Below, one piece after another: positions 1 to 12,400 of a DNA stretch of 64,000 bases. Position 1 is the stretch's first letter. Each line of letters opens with the position of its first letter. Both the position numbers and the translations under genes were made by a program. The stretch is from Desmodus rotundus (taxonomy: Eukaryota > Chordata > Mammalia > Chiroptera > Phyllostomidae). The notes beneath the pieces were generated by a model that saw only the letters and a program-made list of their open reading frames with translations, was not told the DNA's origin and searched no databases. The stretch covers positions 43,801,998 through 43,865,997 of the forward strand of contig NC_071391.1 of the NCBI RefSeq assembly GCF_022682495.2, in the 5' to 3' direction.

Positions 1-429
1 AACATTTTTTAATACTCTTCTTAGTTTATCTGACATGGCAAATTTCATTTTTATTTGTGCAATGGTTGGTATTGTCCTTTACTTATACAAAATGAAAGGA
101 TGACCTGAGGCCTTTCTAGCAAGATCCTTGTGTGACCCCACATCTCTCCTGCTTCTTCTTTCCCGTGTGCAAACACAGCCTCGATGATGAAAGCAACAAA
201 CCCCTTATGCATCTGAACTTATATACCTGTTCTTCTCTCAGTATGCAATGCTGCCCCTGGTGTAAGGAGGACTCGCCCACTTCCTTCTGTTAATCGCTCC
301 TTACATGTTCATTTATCAGAAAGACCTCCTCTGACTGCTTATTTACAGTGTAACCATTGCCATCATTTGCTGAATGTTTGAAATGATTTCTCTTATTGTC
401 ATGACATAACATGCGACAATGTGTTTGTC

Positions 430-2170
430 TATGTGGCCGGATCAAATCCTTTATCAGATGTGTTCATAGAGGCAGTGAGTGACTTACAAAGACTTTTTAT
501 CTTCAACATGCACAGTTGTGATGAACCTAATGTACTCAGGGTCCCCTTCAGAGGTCGGACCCTACCACACTGAGTTAATCAAAGACATAACAGGTAACTT
601 AGAAGGTTCTGTGAAGTCTTGTGTGGATAAATGGTGAAATCTCATGGTTGCCTGGAAAATATGCCAAGGACACTGATAGGAGCTCCAAAGTGTGTATGTA
701 TGTGGATGGAAGGGAGGGAAATGGCATCAATATATTTACAGGATCACAGAAGTCACATACTTGGAGAAATAAGAAATAGATTAAATGAATATCTGTCCTG
801 GAAAAGAAGTCTCAAATATTAGGAAAGGTCATTCGACTAATTCTTAATGACTATGAATTACATGCTAACAACTAAACTAATACCTACAAACAAAATGATG
901 AGTCTAAACAGAGTTTGAACCACTATGACCCTGACATTCACCTGCAAAGTGACAGGAAATTAAATAATCAGCCGACAAGCCGATGCGAGAAACACTACTA
1001 GACCAGTGTGCATGCTGTTGGGAAATCAAACAATGGGGACAGATAGTCAGTTGTCCAGCAATTCCAACTTGAAAACAAAAGGGTGAACTGAAAGCTGAAG
1101 AAGGGGAAGGAAATATGGAATATGAGTGAGGAAAAAATGTATTAGGGAAAGAAATGTCCTGTTCATGAAAGTTGTATCACCCTGTCTGAATTTGGGAATG
1201 GCAGTGTAGCCGGTGTGCAGAAAACTGCTAGGCCTTTGGTATCATGTGAGCCTGCAGTGTCCCCAGTATTGTGACATTAGGGGTCTTTTCCAAGAGCAAA
1301 ACAAATTATCCATGTTTTGCCCACAGAGAGAGGAGGGACATAAATAGCTTTGCCCTTGCGTGGTGGGGTGTTAGATGGATCCACTGTGGGAATGGGAAGA
1401 TGAGTCGGATGCATGCACAGGTGGCCAGGGGAGAGAAGATGAGAGCTTCCAGGACAAGGTCAGGAAGCAAATGCAGAGCAGGGAAGACAGTGAGACATAG
1501 GATGAGGTAAGAAGAAAAGATGGCAGTTAGATTAGGTATCTGGGAACAAAGAGTCAACATCAGGCTCTTTCTTCCTGCAGAGGTAATATTGGTTTACTCT
1601 CCTAATAAGTTGGGTATTTGGTTTTGATTTTGGTTTCTGAGAAACTTATGAGACTACAATAAAGTGGAAGGTGAGCTGCATAAAGCCACATGACTGATAA
1701 CAAAAATAGCCTGATGTGGAAAGTGCATTTGGAGGGCTTCCTATACAATTGAAATGCCACTTAATAAGCTTAGATTCATTTTTCATGAGGGGATTGTGAC
1801 TTTTCTAACCAACAAGGGCCCAAACTTAGGCCTTTGGATGCTGTGCTTATGAGCTTTCACAAAATAAACAGTACACTGTAGCTCTGCGCTTACATAACCA
1901 AAGCTGTTTCACACATGTCCACTAATTCTGGCTTCTTAAAAGACTGAAAAAAAAAGGAATAAAGGGCCTTCTATTATAGTACTGTGAGGACCATCACTGA
2001 GAGCTCACCTGAGGCAGCCATTGTTGACATGCCTGGTTTCCTGTCCTGTATCCCTAGATTGGCTAAGTACCTGGCAGTGTATATCTTACCAGGTCACATG
2101 AATAGGAATGACCATCCCAATTGGAGAAGATACTGGTGGTCATTTAAAGAGGATATCACAGAGTGCTAGC
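430..2170 (+). repeat. Related segment A of a three-copy set (interrupted)
   Basis: Shares blocks in the same order with 16040-16750: GTGACTTACAAAGA, CTCAGGGTCC followed by TTCAGAGGTC, TGAACTGAAAGCT, GGAATATGGAATATGAG-like DNA, GGTGTGCAGAAAACTGCTAGG and CACCTGAGGCAGC. The copy is expanded by about 1 kb of extra DNA relative to segment C. It is either a duplicated TRIM upstream region or an unnamed LTR. No gene is recognised here. Confidence 0.6.
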
Positions 2171-2229
2171 ACAGTGATGCTCATTCACCTACCTGGGCTC
2201 AGTATGGCCACAGTCTAGGCTCAGAATTT

Positions 2230-3900
2230 CTCTCAGGAGCTCCAAGTAAATAAGACTATGAATCAATAAAAAAAGAAAGATAAGATCTCAGTAGAAGGTT
2301 GTCAAACGTTGATGGGAAAGGAAATATCTGCAGTATGAGATAAGGTATTCTCTTTGTTTGGTGCTAGGAAGGGAAAGGTTATAAAGGCTAAAGGTTATAA
2401 AAGGTATGAAGATAAATTTAGGTCTGCTAACTCTGTCCTCTGGTGCCCCATTCATCATGCATGAAGGGAACCTGATAAGGAATGAGGTTGAAGGAGAAGC
2501 AGAAGTGTATTCCACCTAATGGTCCAAATGCTGAAAATAGCCCACAGGCCATATGCAGGTAGTCCCCCGCTGCAGGGACTGTGGTCCAGATCAGGCTCTG
2601 ATGAACTGCAATATCAGAAGTAGGCATTGCATCAGGTGTAATTATTAAATGATGTCTACCTGTGTTTACGGTGTAAGCATGATCCATATATGGGGTAAGG
2701 AAATCCAATTATTTGTCATCCCAGTCAACATCCAACCAATCCTGAGACACAACAAGAGCTTATAGAGAAGGGAAGTGCTGATCAAGCATTCAGCCTTGGG
2801 GCTGCAGAATTTAATTTTTGTGTGGCTTCCAGGACCTAAGGTCAAATCACCTGATGCTACAGGGCACAGAAGAGGAAAGCTCAGAGGAGCTGGAGGCCTG
2901 ACAGATAAAGGTTCGCCCCCCACAACCTGAGCAGTGACGCCAGGGCTCCGGAACAAGCAGGAAGAGACCTAGAAGTGAAAGCGTGAGTGCTGCACAGATA
3001 TCAAAAATGCCTAGACCATCCCTGAGGACTTATGCTTTTGACCCCACATCAGGCTGCTTAACCCAGGGACCTGTGCCCCAGAGCTGAACCTACAAAGCAT
3101 CTGCCTTGAAAAACGAACAAGTCTTAAGCCCAGGAGAACCCTAAGGGTGTAGGGCACAGGGAGTCCTCTCTTAGGGGGTCCTGCTCAGGATTTAAAAGAC
3201 TTACAGAACTTGCCCCAGGACGCGGGGCAGAAGCAGAAGTTTGAGAAGTACTTAGACCAGGAAAGAGATCCATCTCCTGCAGGAGGAGTGGAAGCTGGTT
3301 GGACTGTCACCAGAGGCAGAGATGTGGGGTGGTGATCCAGGAACTACCTAGCCAGGGCAGGGCTGCATCTCCCTCTAACCCGTAGGTGCCGCTGGTTATA
3401 CCTGCTCCATCCCCCTGCTGCAGCCGCGCAGCCAGAGCTGACTGGGGAGTGCCCACGCCCCACTCCTCTCCTCTCCTCTCCTCTCCCAAGGCTACACCCC
3501 TGCGCCACCATCGCGGCTCTACCGAAGCCAATCCACCACTCTGGCCCAGTCCGAGTCTTTAGCCTTGGGCAGCCCTCACAGGACGCCCTTTGAGCTCCTG
3601 GCTGGGTGCCTGGGGCGGGAAGGGGTGCGGTTTTGTGCCCCAAGGCCTGTAGCAGCGGAACACGGAGTTCTTGGAAGGCTGCTACCCTCTAGGCACTGCA
3701 CTGAGAGCAGAAGGAAACTCACCCGCAATCTTCGTGGGGAAAAGGCCTATTCACTTGTTCTGCAGTTCCAGTCTGAGGGGCAGTCATGCGCAGGATTCAC
3801 TCTCCACACCAGAGGCCCGTTTTCACAGAGAAGTTAACTAAGAGCAAAGCAAAAATGAAAGTTAAATTCTTAGGGGAGGGGCAGGGAAGGAGAAAATCTG
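2230..3900. other. Gene-free stretch with a GC-rich, CpG-containing patch
   Basis: No gene recognised. The part at 3200-3700 is distinctly GC-rich with scattered CpGs and a (TCCTC)n run at 3463-3490. Several short frames on both strands here look like composition effects. It may be an old LTR or a promoter remnant; unassigned. Confidence 0.4.
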
Positions 3901-3949
3901 TGGACCAATGAGGGGCATTCACATAGGGCACATTGGAAATACCAAGATT

Positions 3950-4400
3950 TTGTGCCTGGGTCAGAGCAGCCAGGGCCTACATTTTAATCCTAGCTGAGCT
4001 CTGCTCCCTGAAGCTGTTCTCAGGGCTCTGAGAGTATTCATCTTTGGAGAATTAGGCTTCCCTAGGCTGTGTACTGTCCCACACATCAACCTCATCTTGG
4101 TACCTCATGAACGCGGTGTTCTGAGGAGGGAATAAAGTCTGTCTTTTACCACAGTGAGGACCCACGCTGAAGGCTCACCTGAGGCCATGATACTGGCAGC
4201 TCTCCCGTCCTGTAGGCACCAGCTGAAGGAAGTGAATCTGCCCATTTGTGTCCTGTTAGGTCATGTGAGAGGGAATGGCTGCTCAGATCTGAAATTACCC
4301 CAGATGGTCAGTCAGAGGGACTCTCCCAGACTGGTAGCAGGGCGATGCAGACTCTCAGAACCTGGCTTCAATAGGGACAAAATGACACTTTTTCCTAAGC
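3950..4400 (+). repeat. Related segment B of the three-copy set
   Basis: Shares the 3' part with A and C: AATAAAGTCTG, GTGAGGACC, GGCTCACCTGAGGC, GTCCTGTTAGGTCATGTGAG, GGGAATGGC and GGTAGCAGGG. The AATAAA followed some 25 nt later by GTGAGGACC gives it an LTR-like R/U5 look. The 105-aa frame here is not a recognisable gene. Confidence 0.5.
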
Positions 4401-5593
4401 AGACTGCAGACATCAAATTACATGAACTGTCCTTTGGGGAGCAATGTCACCTAATACTATTTAACAAATAATCTCTATAGTCCTAGCATAATAAAAAGTA
4501 AAAAGAAAGGTAATTGTGATGAATAATTTTTTGAGTCAATGTGACTGACCACAGGGTTCCCAGATTAAACAGTATTTCTAGGTGTGACTGTGCAGGTATT
4601 TTTTCCAGGTAAGATCAGCTTTTGGATCTGGTCTCAACAAAATGGACTGAGGGTCTGGGCAGAGGACCTGTTGTATTTAGTACACAAGGACTTCACAGCA
4701 GCTGTTATATCTGGTTTGAACAACGTAGTTCAGAGGTGAGAGAAGGAAAAACCGTAGACACAGTACTTGCGTGATGAGAAAACCCACACTTGACGCCCAA
4801 TGAACTTTTCATTTAGAATCCAGAATCTGTTCCTATGACATTTTTCTGAGAAGAAGCAATATATATTAAAGCTTGACACGTACAAGCTTCACACTCTGTG
4901 AGGAGTAGGCTTCTGTTGGGGTCGTGGATGCTGTTTTGTTTTTTTGTTTTTTTTTTAAAGATGTCCTAGTGTGAAAAACTTTTCTTTTGTGTTTGATAAC
5001 TCAGGTACTTTACGGTAAGTTGTTTCACATTTTGAGCTGGAAGCCTGGACATTCCAGGGAACACAAACCCATGAATATCCTTGGAGAGATACTTGTTGTA
5101 TAATTCCACAAGAGTACAGGTTTTTCCTAATGAGTTATGGCTTCAGTCATTGTGGCAACAGGGTGACAGGAAAGCAGAGATCAAAGGGACTATAAATAAG
5201 GATCAGTTTCCCCCAGTGTCTATGAGAGAAGAGTGTGTGTGTGTTGAAAGTAGCTATCTTGGAATCCCTCTCCCATGACAGGTCTTCCACAAATGGAGAA
5301 CTAAAGAATTTCGTGTGAAACAGGGACCAGAGCAGACACTGGCCAAGTAGCCCATTTTATGAATTTCTCTTGGCCAATAAGTATGTTGAGAAGAGCCGGA
5401 AATGCAAATGTCAAAGACACAGTGACCACACCCTATGCTGCAGGAACTATCACTCCTGTGCTTTTCTCGCTCCTGAGGACAACTGCAGCCTTTCAGCTCC
5501 CTGGAAGGAGTGAAGCTGACCAGGAAAGGGAGACATTGACTTACATACGCCAATGCTGAGGGAGGCCGTACAGAGCTTCTGACCCTGCCACTG

Positions 5594-6150
5594 TGTGGGG
5601 AACCGTTCCACATGTGGGAAATGTGGCTCAACCCCCACTCGGAAAAGCCAGTGGGGAGCGAGGTTGGCGGACAGGACCCACATCCATGTATAGGTTCTCC
5701 AGTGGGAAATTAGGCCTGTATTGTACCTATACTGCTATGACACTTGCTCTTGCTAAAACTCCCTCACCCTGAGGCAGCAAATGTTTACTGAGTATCTTTA
5801 TCTTCCCAAAATCTGGGGTAGACCTTCCAGGTATGGAACATAGCCATTTCGACCATTTCTCCTTTTACATTGCAAATATCCTCCTTTGATGTATTCAGTG
5901 ATGTCCTCTCCTTTGTCTGCAGAAGATAACCACCCAAAACAAACCTATGCATAATAAATGAGGACCATCTTTGATGTAAGGGGCCTAGAAAAACAATAAA
6001 AGCCTGTCCAGGCAGGGGTCTTGGGCCCTCTCTCTAACTTGGAGAGCGGCCACGCAGCCCCTTTTTCTCCACAGGATTTCTGTAGTCCGTGTGTATTTGA
6101 ATATTGCAACCACAACAGATCCCGCTGGCCGGGATTTGCGTCACCTCCAT
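5594..6150 (+). mobile_element. Solo LTR, copy 1 of a pair (gggaaccgttccacatg family)
   Basis: Begins TGTGGGGAACCGTTCC; the pentamer CACTG flanks it (5589-5593 and 6151-6155). It carries AATAAAAGCCTGTCCAGGCA near 5994, typical of the R region. It is clearly related over its full length to 57440-58003. The 3' terminus is not a canonical CA, so the exact end is uncertain. Confidence 0.68.
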
Positions 6151-6601
6151 CACTGTAAGTCATACTGTGAACCAATAATGAGACATGGAGATCTATCCGG
6201 GCAACACAGAAAATGCTTTCATTAGAAAAGAGAATTGCTATGGAATTAGAAAAGAATGTCAAATCAACCTATATCTAGTATATTCACTTAGATTAAGGAA
6301 AAAAACTATTCCAGTAGTTGAAATAAGAGTAGGTAGCTACAACAAAAGATAAAACTTTATTTTAAAATAAAAAAGTCACTAAATGCACAATACAATATAG
6401 TTAACTATAGGCAGAATGTTATTTAGAAGATTTGTAGAACTTATTCATCTTGCATAACTGAAACTTTAAATCTGTTGAACTGCAACACCTTAAAAATTTA
6501 AGGGGTTAGATCCCATAGTGTTTTTAGCACAGTAAAAATAAGACAATGTGATTGATAGATAGACTGTTGACTTGCAAATTCAAAGAGAATGTTTGTTATT
6601 T

Positions 6602-6832
6602 TAAAATATTTTATTATTTTTATGTATTTACTTTTAGAGAGACAGTGGAAAGGAGGGAGGAGAGGGAGAGAAACATCAATGTGCAAGAGATTCACGAATC
6701 AGTTCCATCTCACTCACCTCCAACTGGGGACCTGACTTGCAACCCAGGCATGTGCCCTACCTGGGAATTTGACCACCAACCTCTTGGTTCACAGGCCAGT
6801 GCCCAGTCCACTGAGCCATACCAGCCAGGGCC
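6602..6832 (-). mobile_element. Ves SINE (bat tRNA-derived)
   Basis: The minus strand reads GCCCTGGCTGGTATGGCTCA, then GTGGACTGGGCACTGGCC, GGTGGTCAAATTCCC, GTCCCCAGTTGGAGG and a T/C-rich tail. The flanks AAAGAGAATGTTT and AAAAGGAATGTTT look like an imperfect target duplication. Ves SINEs are confined to bats, which supports the taxonomic call. Confidence 0.85.
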
Positions 6833-7559
6833 AAAAGGAATGTTTACAAAATAAATTACAACCTAGAATTGTATACCAGAAAACTATCTACAAGATAACA
6901 TATAGTTGAACATTTAAATAACAGAAACATTTATTATGAGAAAAGATGAATAAAAATGATGTGGTACCTTAATCAAGTTATTCTTTTTCAAAGCATAACA
7001 AAGGCATTAATATCCAAAGTAAATTAATATGCATTCCTAGCATTCACTATTTGAAATCACAGAGAAATTTAGTCAACAACAATCTGGACCACTGCTTATG
7101 TGCTAAGGAATGAGAAAGTTAGTGTAAACATTCTATTTTTCAAATCTCACAATGTTTTTATGTTATCTTAGTATTTTTATTTTTGATGAGAAACTGAATC
7201 CAATTTAATTGAATATGGACCAGTAGGTAGCAACATCACTATGATTATGAAATTCTATCGAATTTCAAAGTCAAGGCTCTTAACTGTCCACTGCTCACTC
7301 TCTACAACATGTCACCTGCAAGAGCACCCTCATCATTAAGTATTCAACTTGGCTTTAACCACTACTGTGAGTAGCTCCTGCTTCACTAATGGCTATGTGG
7401 ATTGAATACATCAATTAATATTCCTGGCACCTAAGACTTTCCCATGATGCTCCAGGATCCTTTTGTAACTCAGCATTTCCTGGATTTTTCCATTTTACCC
7501 CCATCCTAGGGAATTTGGCTCCTACCTATTCCTGGGAAATGAACTCTGAAGGAATGGCC

Positions 7560-7672
7560 CCTGAGTTGGAGATACACAGACCCAGTTCAAATCTTAGTTC
7601 CTCCACTCATTAGCTATGGAACTTTCGAACATACCTCATAAGTTTATAAATTCCTTTACTTCCCTAATAGTT
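7560..7672 (+). repeat. MIR SINE
   Basis: CCCAGTTCAAATCTTAGTTC, CTCCACTCATTAGCTATGGA and ATTCCTTTACTTCCCT follow the MIR core. Confidence 0.6.
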
Positions 7673-8419
7673 TTTATATTTTTGAAAATTAACTTTGATA
7701 AAAAATACTCTGTATGTAGTTATACATTCATGTTTATACATACCTGTGCGCTATGTGTGTAAATATTGTAAGTGTGCATGTACATATCTTTCCCAGGCCA
7801 AGTATTCTCTTCTTCCTTCCAGTGGGACAAGTTATTACCCCTCTATGTTTTCATGTTTATTCTGTGCAGTACCCTGCCCTAATTTATAATGCATACTTCT
7901 CTAAAAAAATGTATGTTTCTCCTGGGGAAGTCTATTCCTTATCATAACTTGAAATTGATTTTAAAAGGGGAAAAAAGTACATTTTTTCCTGGGATGGTAT
8001 GTAGGGTGTTATACTCAGATGTTTCACCACAGGAGAGTTTGAACATCAAAAGGCTGTACCTAAAAGAATGTCATACTTTTGTATTTTCTGACCCAGTCCC
8101 AAGAAAGGGCCTTAACACAGTCCCAGCCTGGGTGTAAAAAGGTCTCTAAGTGAAGACTGGGTCTTGACAGCAGAACCTGGGAACCTGACAAATGAGGCTG
8201 CCACAGAAAAGCACTTCCTGCTCCTCTGAAGGGCGCAGACCTGTTGCACAGGTCACTGACACAACTTATAGACTTCAGTGATCACAAGAGGGAATATTTA
8301 CTATATTGTGCAGGACACGTAAATAGGAGCTGTACATTGGGTGACAGTTTTAGACAATGATCTTAAGACTCAGGTGCAGTTTAAAATTTTAATTTGTATT
8401 TTATGAGAAAACACAAACA

Positions 8420-8425
8420 TTTATT
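8420..8425 (-). terminator. Candidate TRIM34 polyadenylation signal
   Basis: On the minus strand this reads AATAAA, about 480 nt past the TRIM34 stop codon. It is a candidate only; other A/T-rich hexamers exist nearby and there is no transcript evidence. Confidence 0.35.
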
Positions 8426-8906
8426 CATTGTTACACACCTTGTAAGAGAAGAGATGGGATTTGAACACTCTGAACATAAAATTTCCACTCTGGGTAAATA
8501 TATTTTGTTTTCATTTTTCTCAGCTCTCTGAACAGCCTGCTGCTATATGCTGGGCTACACACAGACACACACTCAAAGATACTCCTCAGTTGATGGCGGT
8601 AGGCTGGGCTGATTGCAGATTGTCCTGAGCTCATGGTTGGTGGCAGACAGGTGATCCATGCCTCTTCAAATCAGTGATAATGGAAAATATGGAGAAATGG
8701 GAGGGCAGAGATGTTATACTAACATTGCTGTCTGTAAGAGGGATTAGATTTCTTTCACTGAGAATACAGAAAAGGGTAAATGAGTAAATAAGCTTGTGTT
8801 TTAACTCAAGAATGAATAGACATTCTAAAGAATAAAGACAGCAAGGAAGAAATGGTCTGGATGGAGCAGTGAGCTCAGAGGCAGATAAGCCCCAGAACAA
8901 GGAGGC

Positions 8907-9472
8907 TCAGGAGCCCGGGGGGCACAGGGTCATGGGAACTGGACAGTTCCAAGGATTGAAATACGGATAAGCAGTCTGAGAAAAGTGACATTTAGAGAAC
9001 TTGTAGATGAGTGACCCTTGGTTTGTGACATTAAAAAATGAGACAGTGCCTGCTTCAAAGTCTAGGAAAACCCCAACTCGATGGGGAGGAGCAGCCATGT
9101 AAAGGGTCAGGACCTTGGGATCAGAGGTGGGAGAGTCCTCAAAGGCCCTGTACTCAGATTCGTCCTGTAAGCCTATAACCCAGTAGCCATTTTCAGGTTT
9201 ATATCTGGAGTAAGCATTTTGATACTTTGTGCTTCGTCTAACACCGAACTTTACATTACTAGAACGTATTCTACAGTATATCCCCAAGATCCAGGCAGTC
9301 TTCTCGGACACATCTATTTCCCAATAGTGTTTCCCTGATGAGAAATATTGGGAGCCCAAGACACCATAATTACAACACTTTATAGGCCAAATTGGCACAG
9401 ATGCCAACTGTCTGTGATCCTCTGAAAGGACAAGATTCAGATTGAGGTTGAAGGGATTCAATGTGATATCCA
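8907..9472 (-). CDS. TRIM34: TRIM34 terminal PRYSPRY exon
   Basis: Begins after a TTTCTGCAG acceptor and ends at a stop codon at 8907-8909 (566 nt). It encodes aa 300-487, a complete PRYSPRY (B30.2) with the landmarks [42 protein letters not shown] and [16 protein letters not shown]. This is the target-recognition domain. The open frame runs upstream to 9686, but that is intron. Confidence 0.94.
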
Positions 9473-12400
9473 CTGCAGAAAAAAAAAAAAAGGAGAGAAA
9501 AGATATGATTAAGTGACAAATACGGGTTGGTTTATCTGGTGACAAGAAGAGGGAACTTGGAAAGTGACCAGGAAGGACTTGTATTGATGGATTGGGGAAA
9601 TGGGGTAAAACACTGGAGAAATGTATTATATTTAGGGCGTGAGAGAAACACATGGGGTTGAGATCATCATATCTTACTGAAACCACGAACTTCTGAAAGG
9701 GGGTCAGAACAAAGTGATTTGGAGACCCAATAACTTCTTACCCCAGTAGCACTGGACATGTGTTAGCTCTGAAATGATAAAAGATTTAATCATGTTGATT
9801 AGAAGCAAAGATTAAATACTGACAGCTATTTCTTCTCTAGAGTAGGGGCAGGGGAAGACTACCGTGAGGCTATGAACCAATGGATGAGAGGATGAATGAG
9901 AACCCAGTCATTCTCCCTTAACCACATCTTTGTCAGCAATATCCCTTCTTCTCTGAACACCCACTTTTCTATTCTCACGTTGGAACTATAGCATCTCCAG
10001 CTTAGTCTCACATCCACACTCCTGCCCTGGCTCTCCTCACCTTTAAACACTTGAAGCATTCTACTCAGATCTGGAGCACGGAATCCACACTGCAGTTTTT
10101 TGGAAATAGTTTTTGGTTTCTTCAATGTCCACACCTCACTCCTAGGGATGACAAAAAATATTGACCCCAGGTCTCTTACTTTGTGTCCCCCCCAATACCA
10201 CTTTCTTCTTCTTCCATACCATTAATAGATTTGACCCTTCTTCCCTGAGAAGCCTGATGAGGGGAGAAAGGAATGCCCTGCTACTCGAACCAGAAAAAGG
10301 TTCTCCCTTCCCAGTTACCCTCTATGTGACCTTTGGAAGGTCTGCACCTCAAATAAACAGTTTCATCTTCTAAAAATAGAATAATTATCTCTTCCCTTGA
10401 TACCATGTAGATATGCGGAGTTTTCCACAGCACAGCGAGTCTCCCCAAAAGGGGCCACAGATGTGGGCTTTTCAGGCATATCAGTGGTGAGAGTGCAGAC
10501 CCTGGCTGTGATATGGGTCTCTTTTGAGGGCCTACGCCCTATTCCAAACCCTGAACTCCAGTGGTGTGGCCCACAAAACACATTTGAGACTTCAGGTGTT
10601 CTGGGAAAAGTTAAAAACACTTGGCAAAGAGGAAGTCGTTTTTTGAACAAAAAATGTTTAGAATTTCATGTGTTCGTAAGGAATTTGAAGCTGCTAGGTA
10701 GACTGGCAACTTTAGACACAAGGGCTAAACTTTCCTATATAAGCTTCTAAAGTATGTGAACAGGGGAGTTTAATTTTTGGCACAAGGGTCAAAGCCACAA
10801 ATCACAAGGATCAGGTCTGTTTTTGGAAATCTAAAGAGAACCTTGTAGAATGGCCTGGTCTCCTCCATTCCTGTTTAAGCAAAGTAAGTATAAAGGTGCT
10901 GCCCGATAACTTATTTTAGAGCTTGATGAGGCCCTGCATGTGGTAAACACAAGTATGTATGGAATACAGGAACCAGAGAAAGGAGAGAGAGTGAATTAAG
11001 TCAGTGAAGTCATAAGAGTCTGATAGTGAAGTCTCTTATCCCTATTATCTTTACCGGCTCTAACTCCATGAATGTCAATCATGGAATTCACTACCATAGA
11101 ATCTGGTTCACTCTCAACAGATATGGGCACTTAAATCCTCATCTATGATCAGCAGTTTGAAATAATACTGCATCTAAGTTTTCTTGCTTTGAGAGACTTT
11201 TCATTCTGGTTGATGACCAAATAACTCTCATGACTACAAACCTTTCTTCATAACACAAATGCACCGCTCCCGGTCACCCATACGCACCATTTCATGATTC
11301 CACTCATGTCCTAGGAAGAAGAAAGACAACACAAGTCAAGGAGTGTACATAATAAAGGAGGGTTAATGAAAGGAAAGGTAGAAAAACAACAAAGAAACCA
11401 GAGAAATCAAAAGTTATTTGAAAATATCAACAAAATTGACAAAGCTTTAGCTAGACATTCCAGGACAAAAAAGAGAGAATGGAGGTACATTACTAAAATA
11501 AGAAGTGAAAGAGGAGCTATTACTATTGACTTTATAGATATTAAAGATTATAAAGGCTATGGATTACAGCATGCCAATAAATTATATAACTTAGATTAAG
11601 TGGACAAATTCCTAGAAACACAGAAACTACCAATATTGATTCAAGAAGAAATAAAAAACTATGAATAGACCTAAAACACAGAGAAATTGGATTAGAGATC
11701 AAAATCTTTCTGCAAAGAAAAGTCTAGCCCCAGATGGCTTTACTGGGGAGTTCTACTAAAAGTTTAAAAATGAAATAATACAAATAATTCATAAATTATT
11801 CCAAAAAAAATCAAGGGCACATTTGCCAACTTATTCTATAAACCAGGAATATTCTGATGCTAAAAACAGACAAAGACATCATACATAGAAAAAGTCAACT
11901 ATAGGCCAATAGCCTTTATGAATATAGACACAAACTTTTTCAACAAAATAGTACAAGGTTGAATCCAACAAAATATAAAAGATTATATGGCATGTCAAAT
12001 TTGTTTTATCCCAGAAATGTAAGGTTGATTTAACATAAGAAAAGCAATCAATATAAAACATCATCTTAATAGAATTAAACATAAAAACTGCATGATGATT
12101 TAAAAGACAGAAAAAATTGGATAAAATCCAACTCTTTTTGGAATATAATCCAACTTTTTAATGATAAAACCAAAACAGTAATAATAATAACAAACTAAGA
12201 ATAGAAGGGGGCTTCCTCAGCCTGATAAGGCATCTTAGAAAAACCCACACATCATATGGACTCGTGGAAAACTGATACAAAACGAGGATGTCTGCTGTCA
12301 CTACTTACATCAACATGGTAAGAAAAAGAAACTTAGGCAAGAAAAAGAAATTTTTAAAAAGCATCTATATTGGGAAAGAATCTTTATTTGCAGAATATAT

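Noticed and set aside
1..8900. Expectation of TRIM5 or TRIM22 exons left of TRIM34
   Set aside because: No RING, coiled-coil or PRYSPRY coding similarity was found on either strand of the open frames; if present in this species they lie outside the window.
9473..9686. Extension of the TRIM34 PRYSPRY frame upstream of 9472
   Set aside because: A strong acceptor TTTCTGCAG lies at 9473-9480 and the phase matches the 27-nt exon, so the extension is intron.
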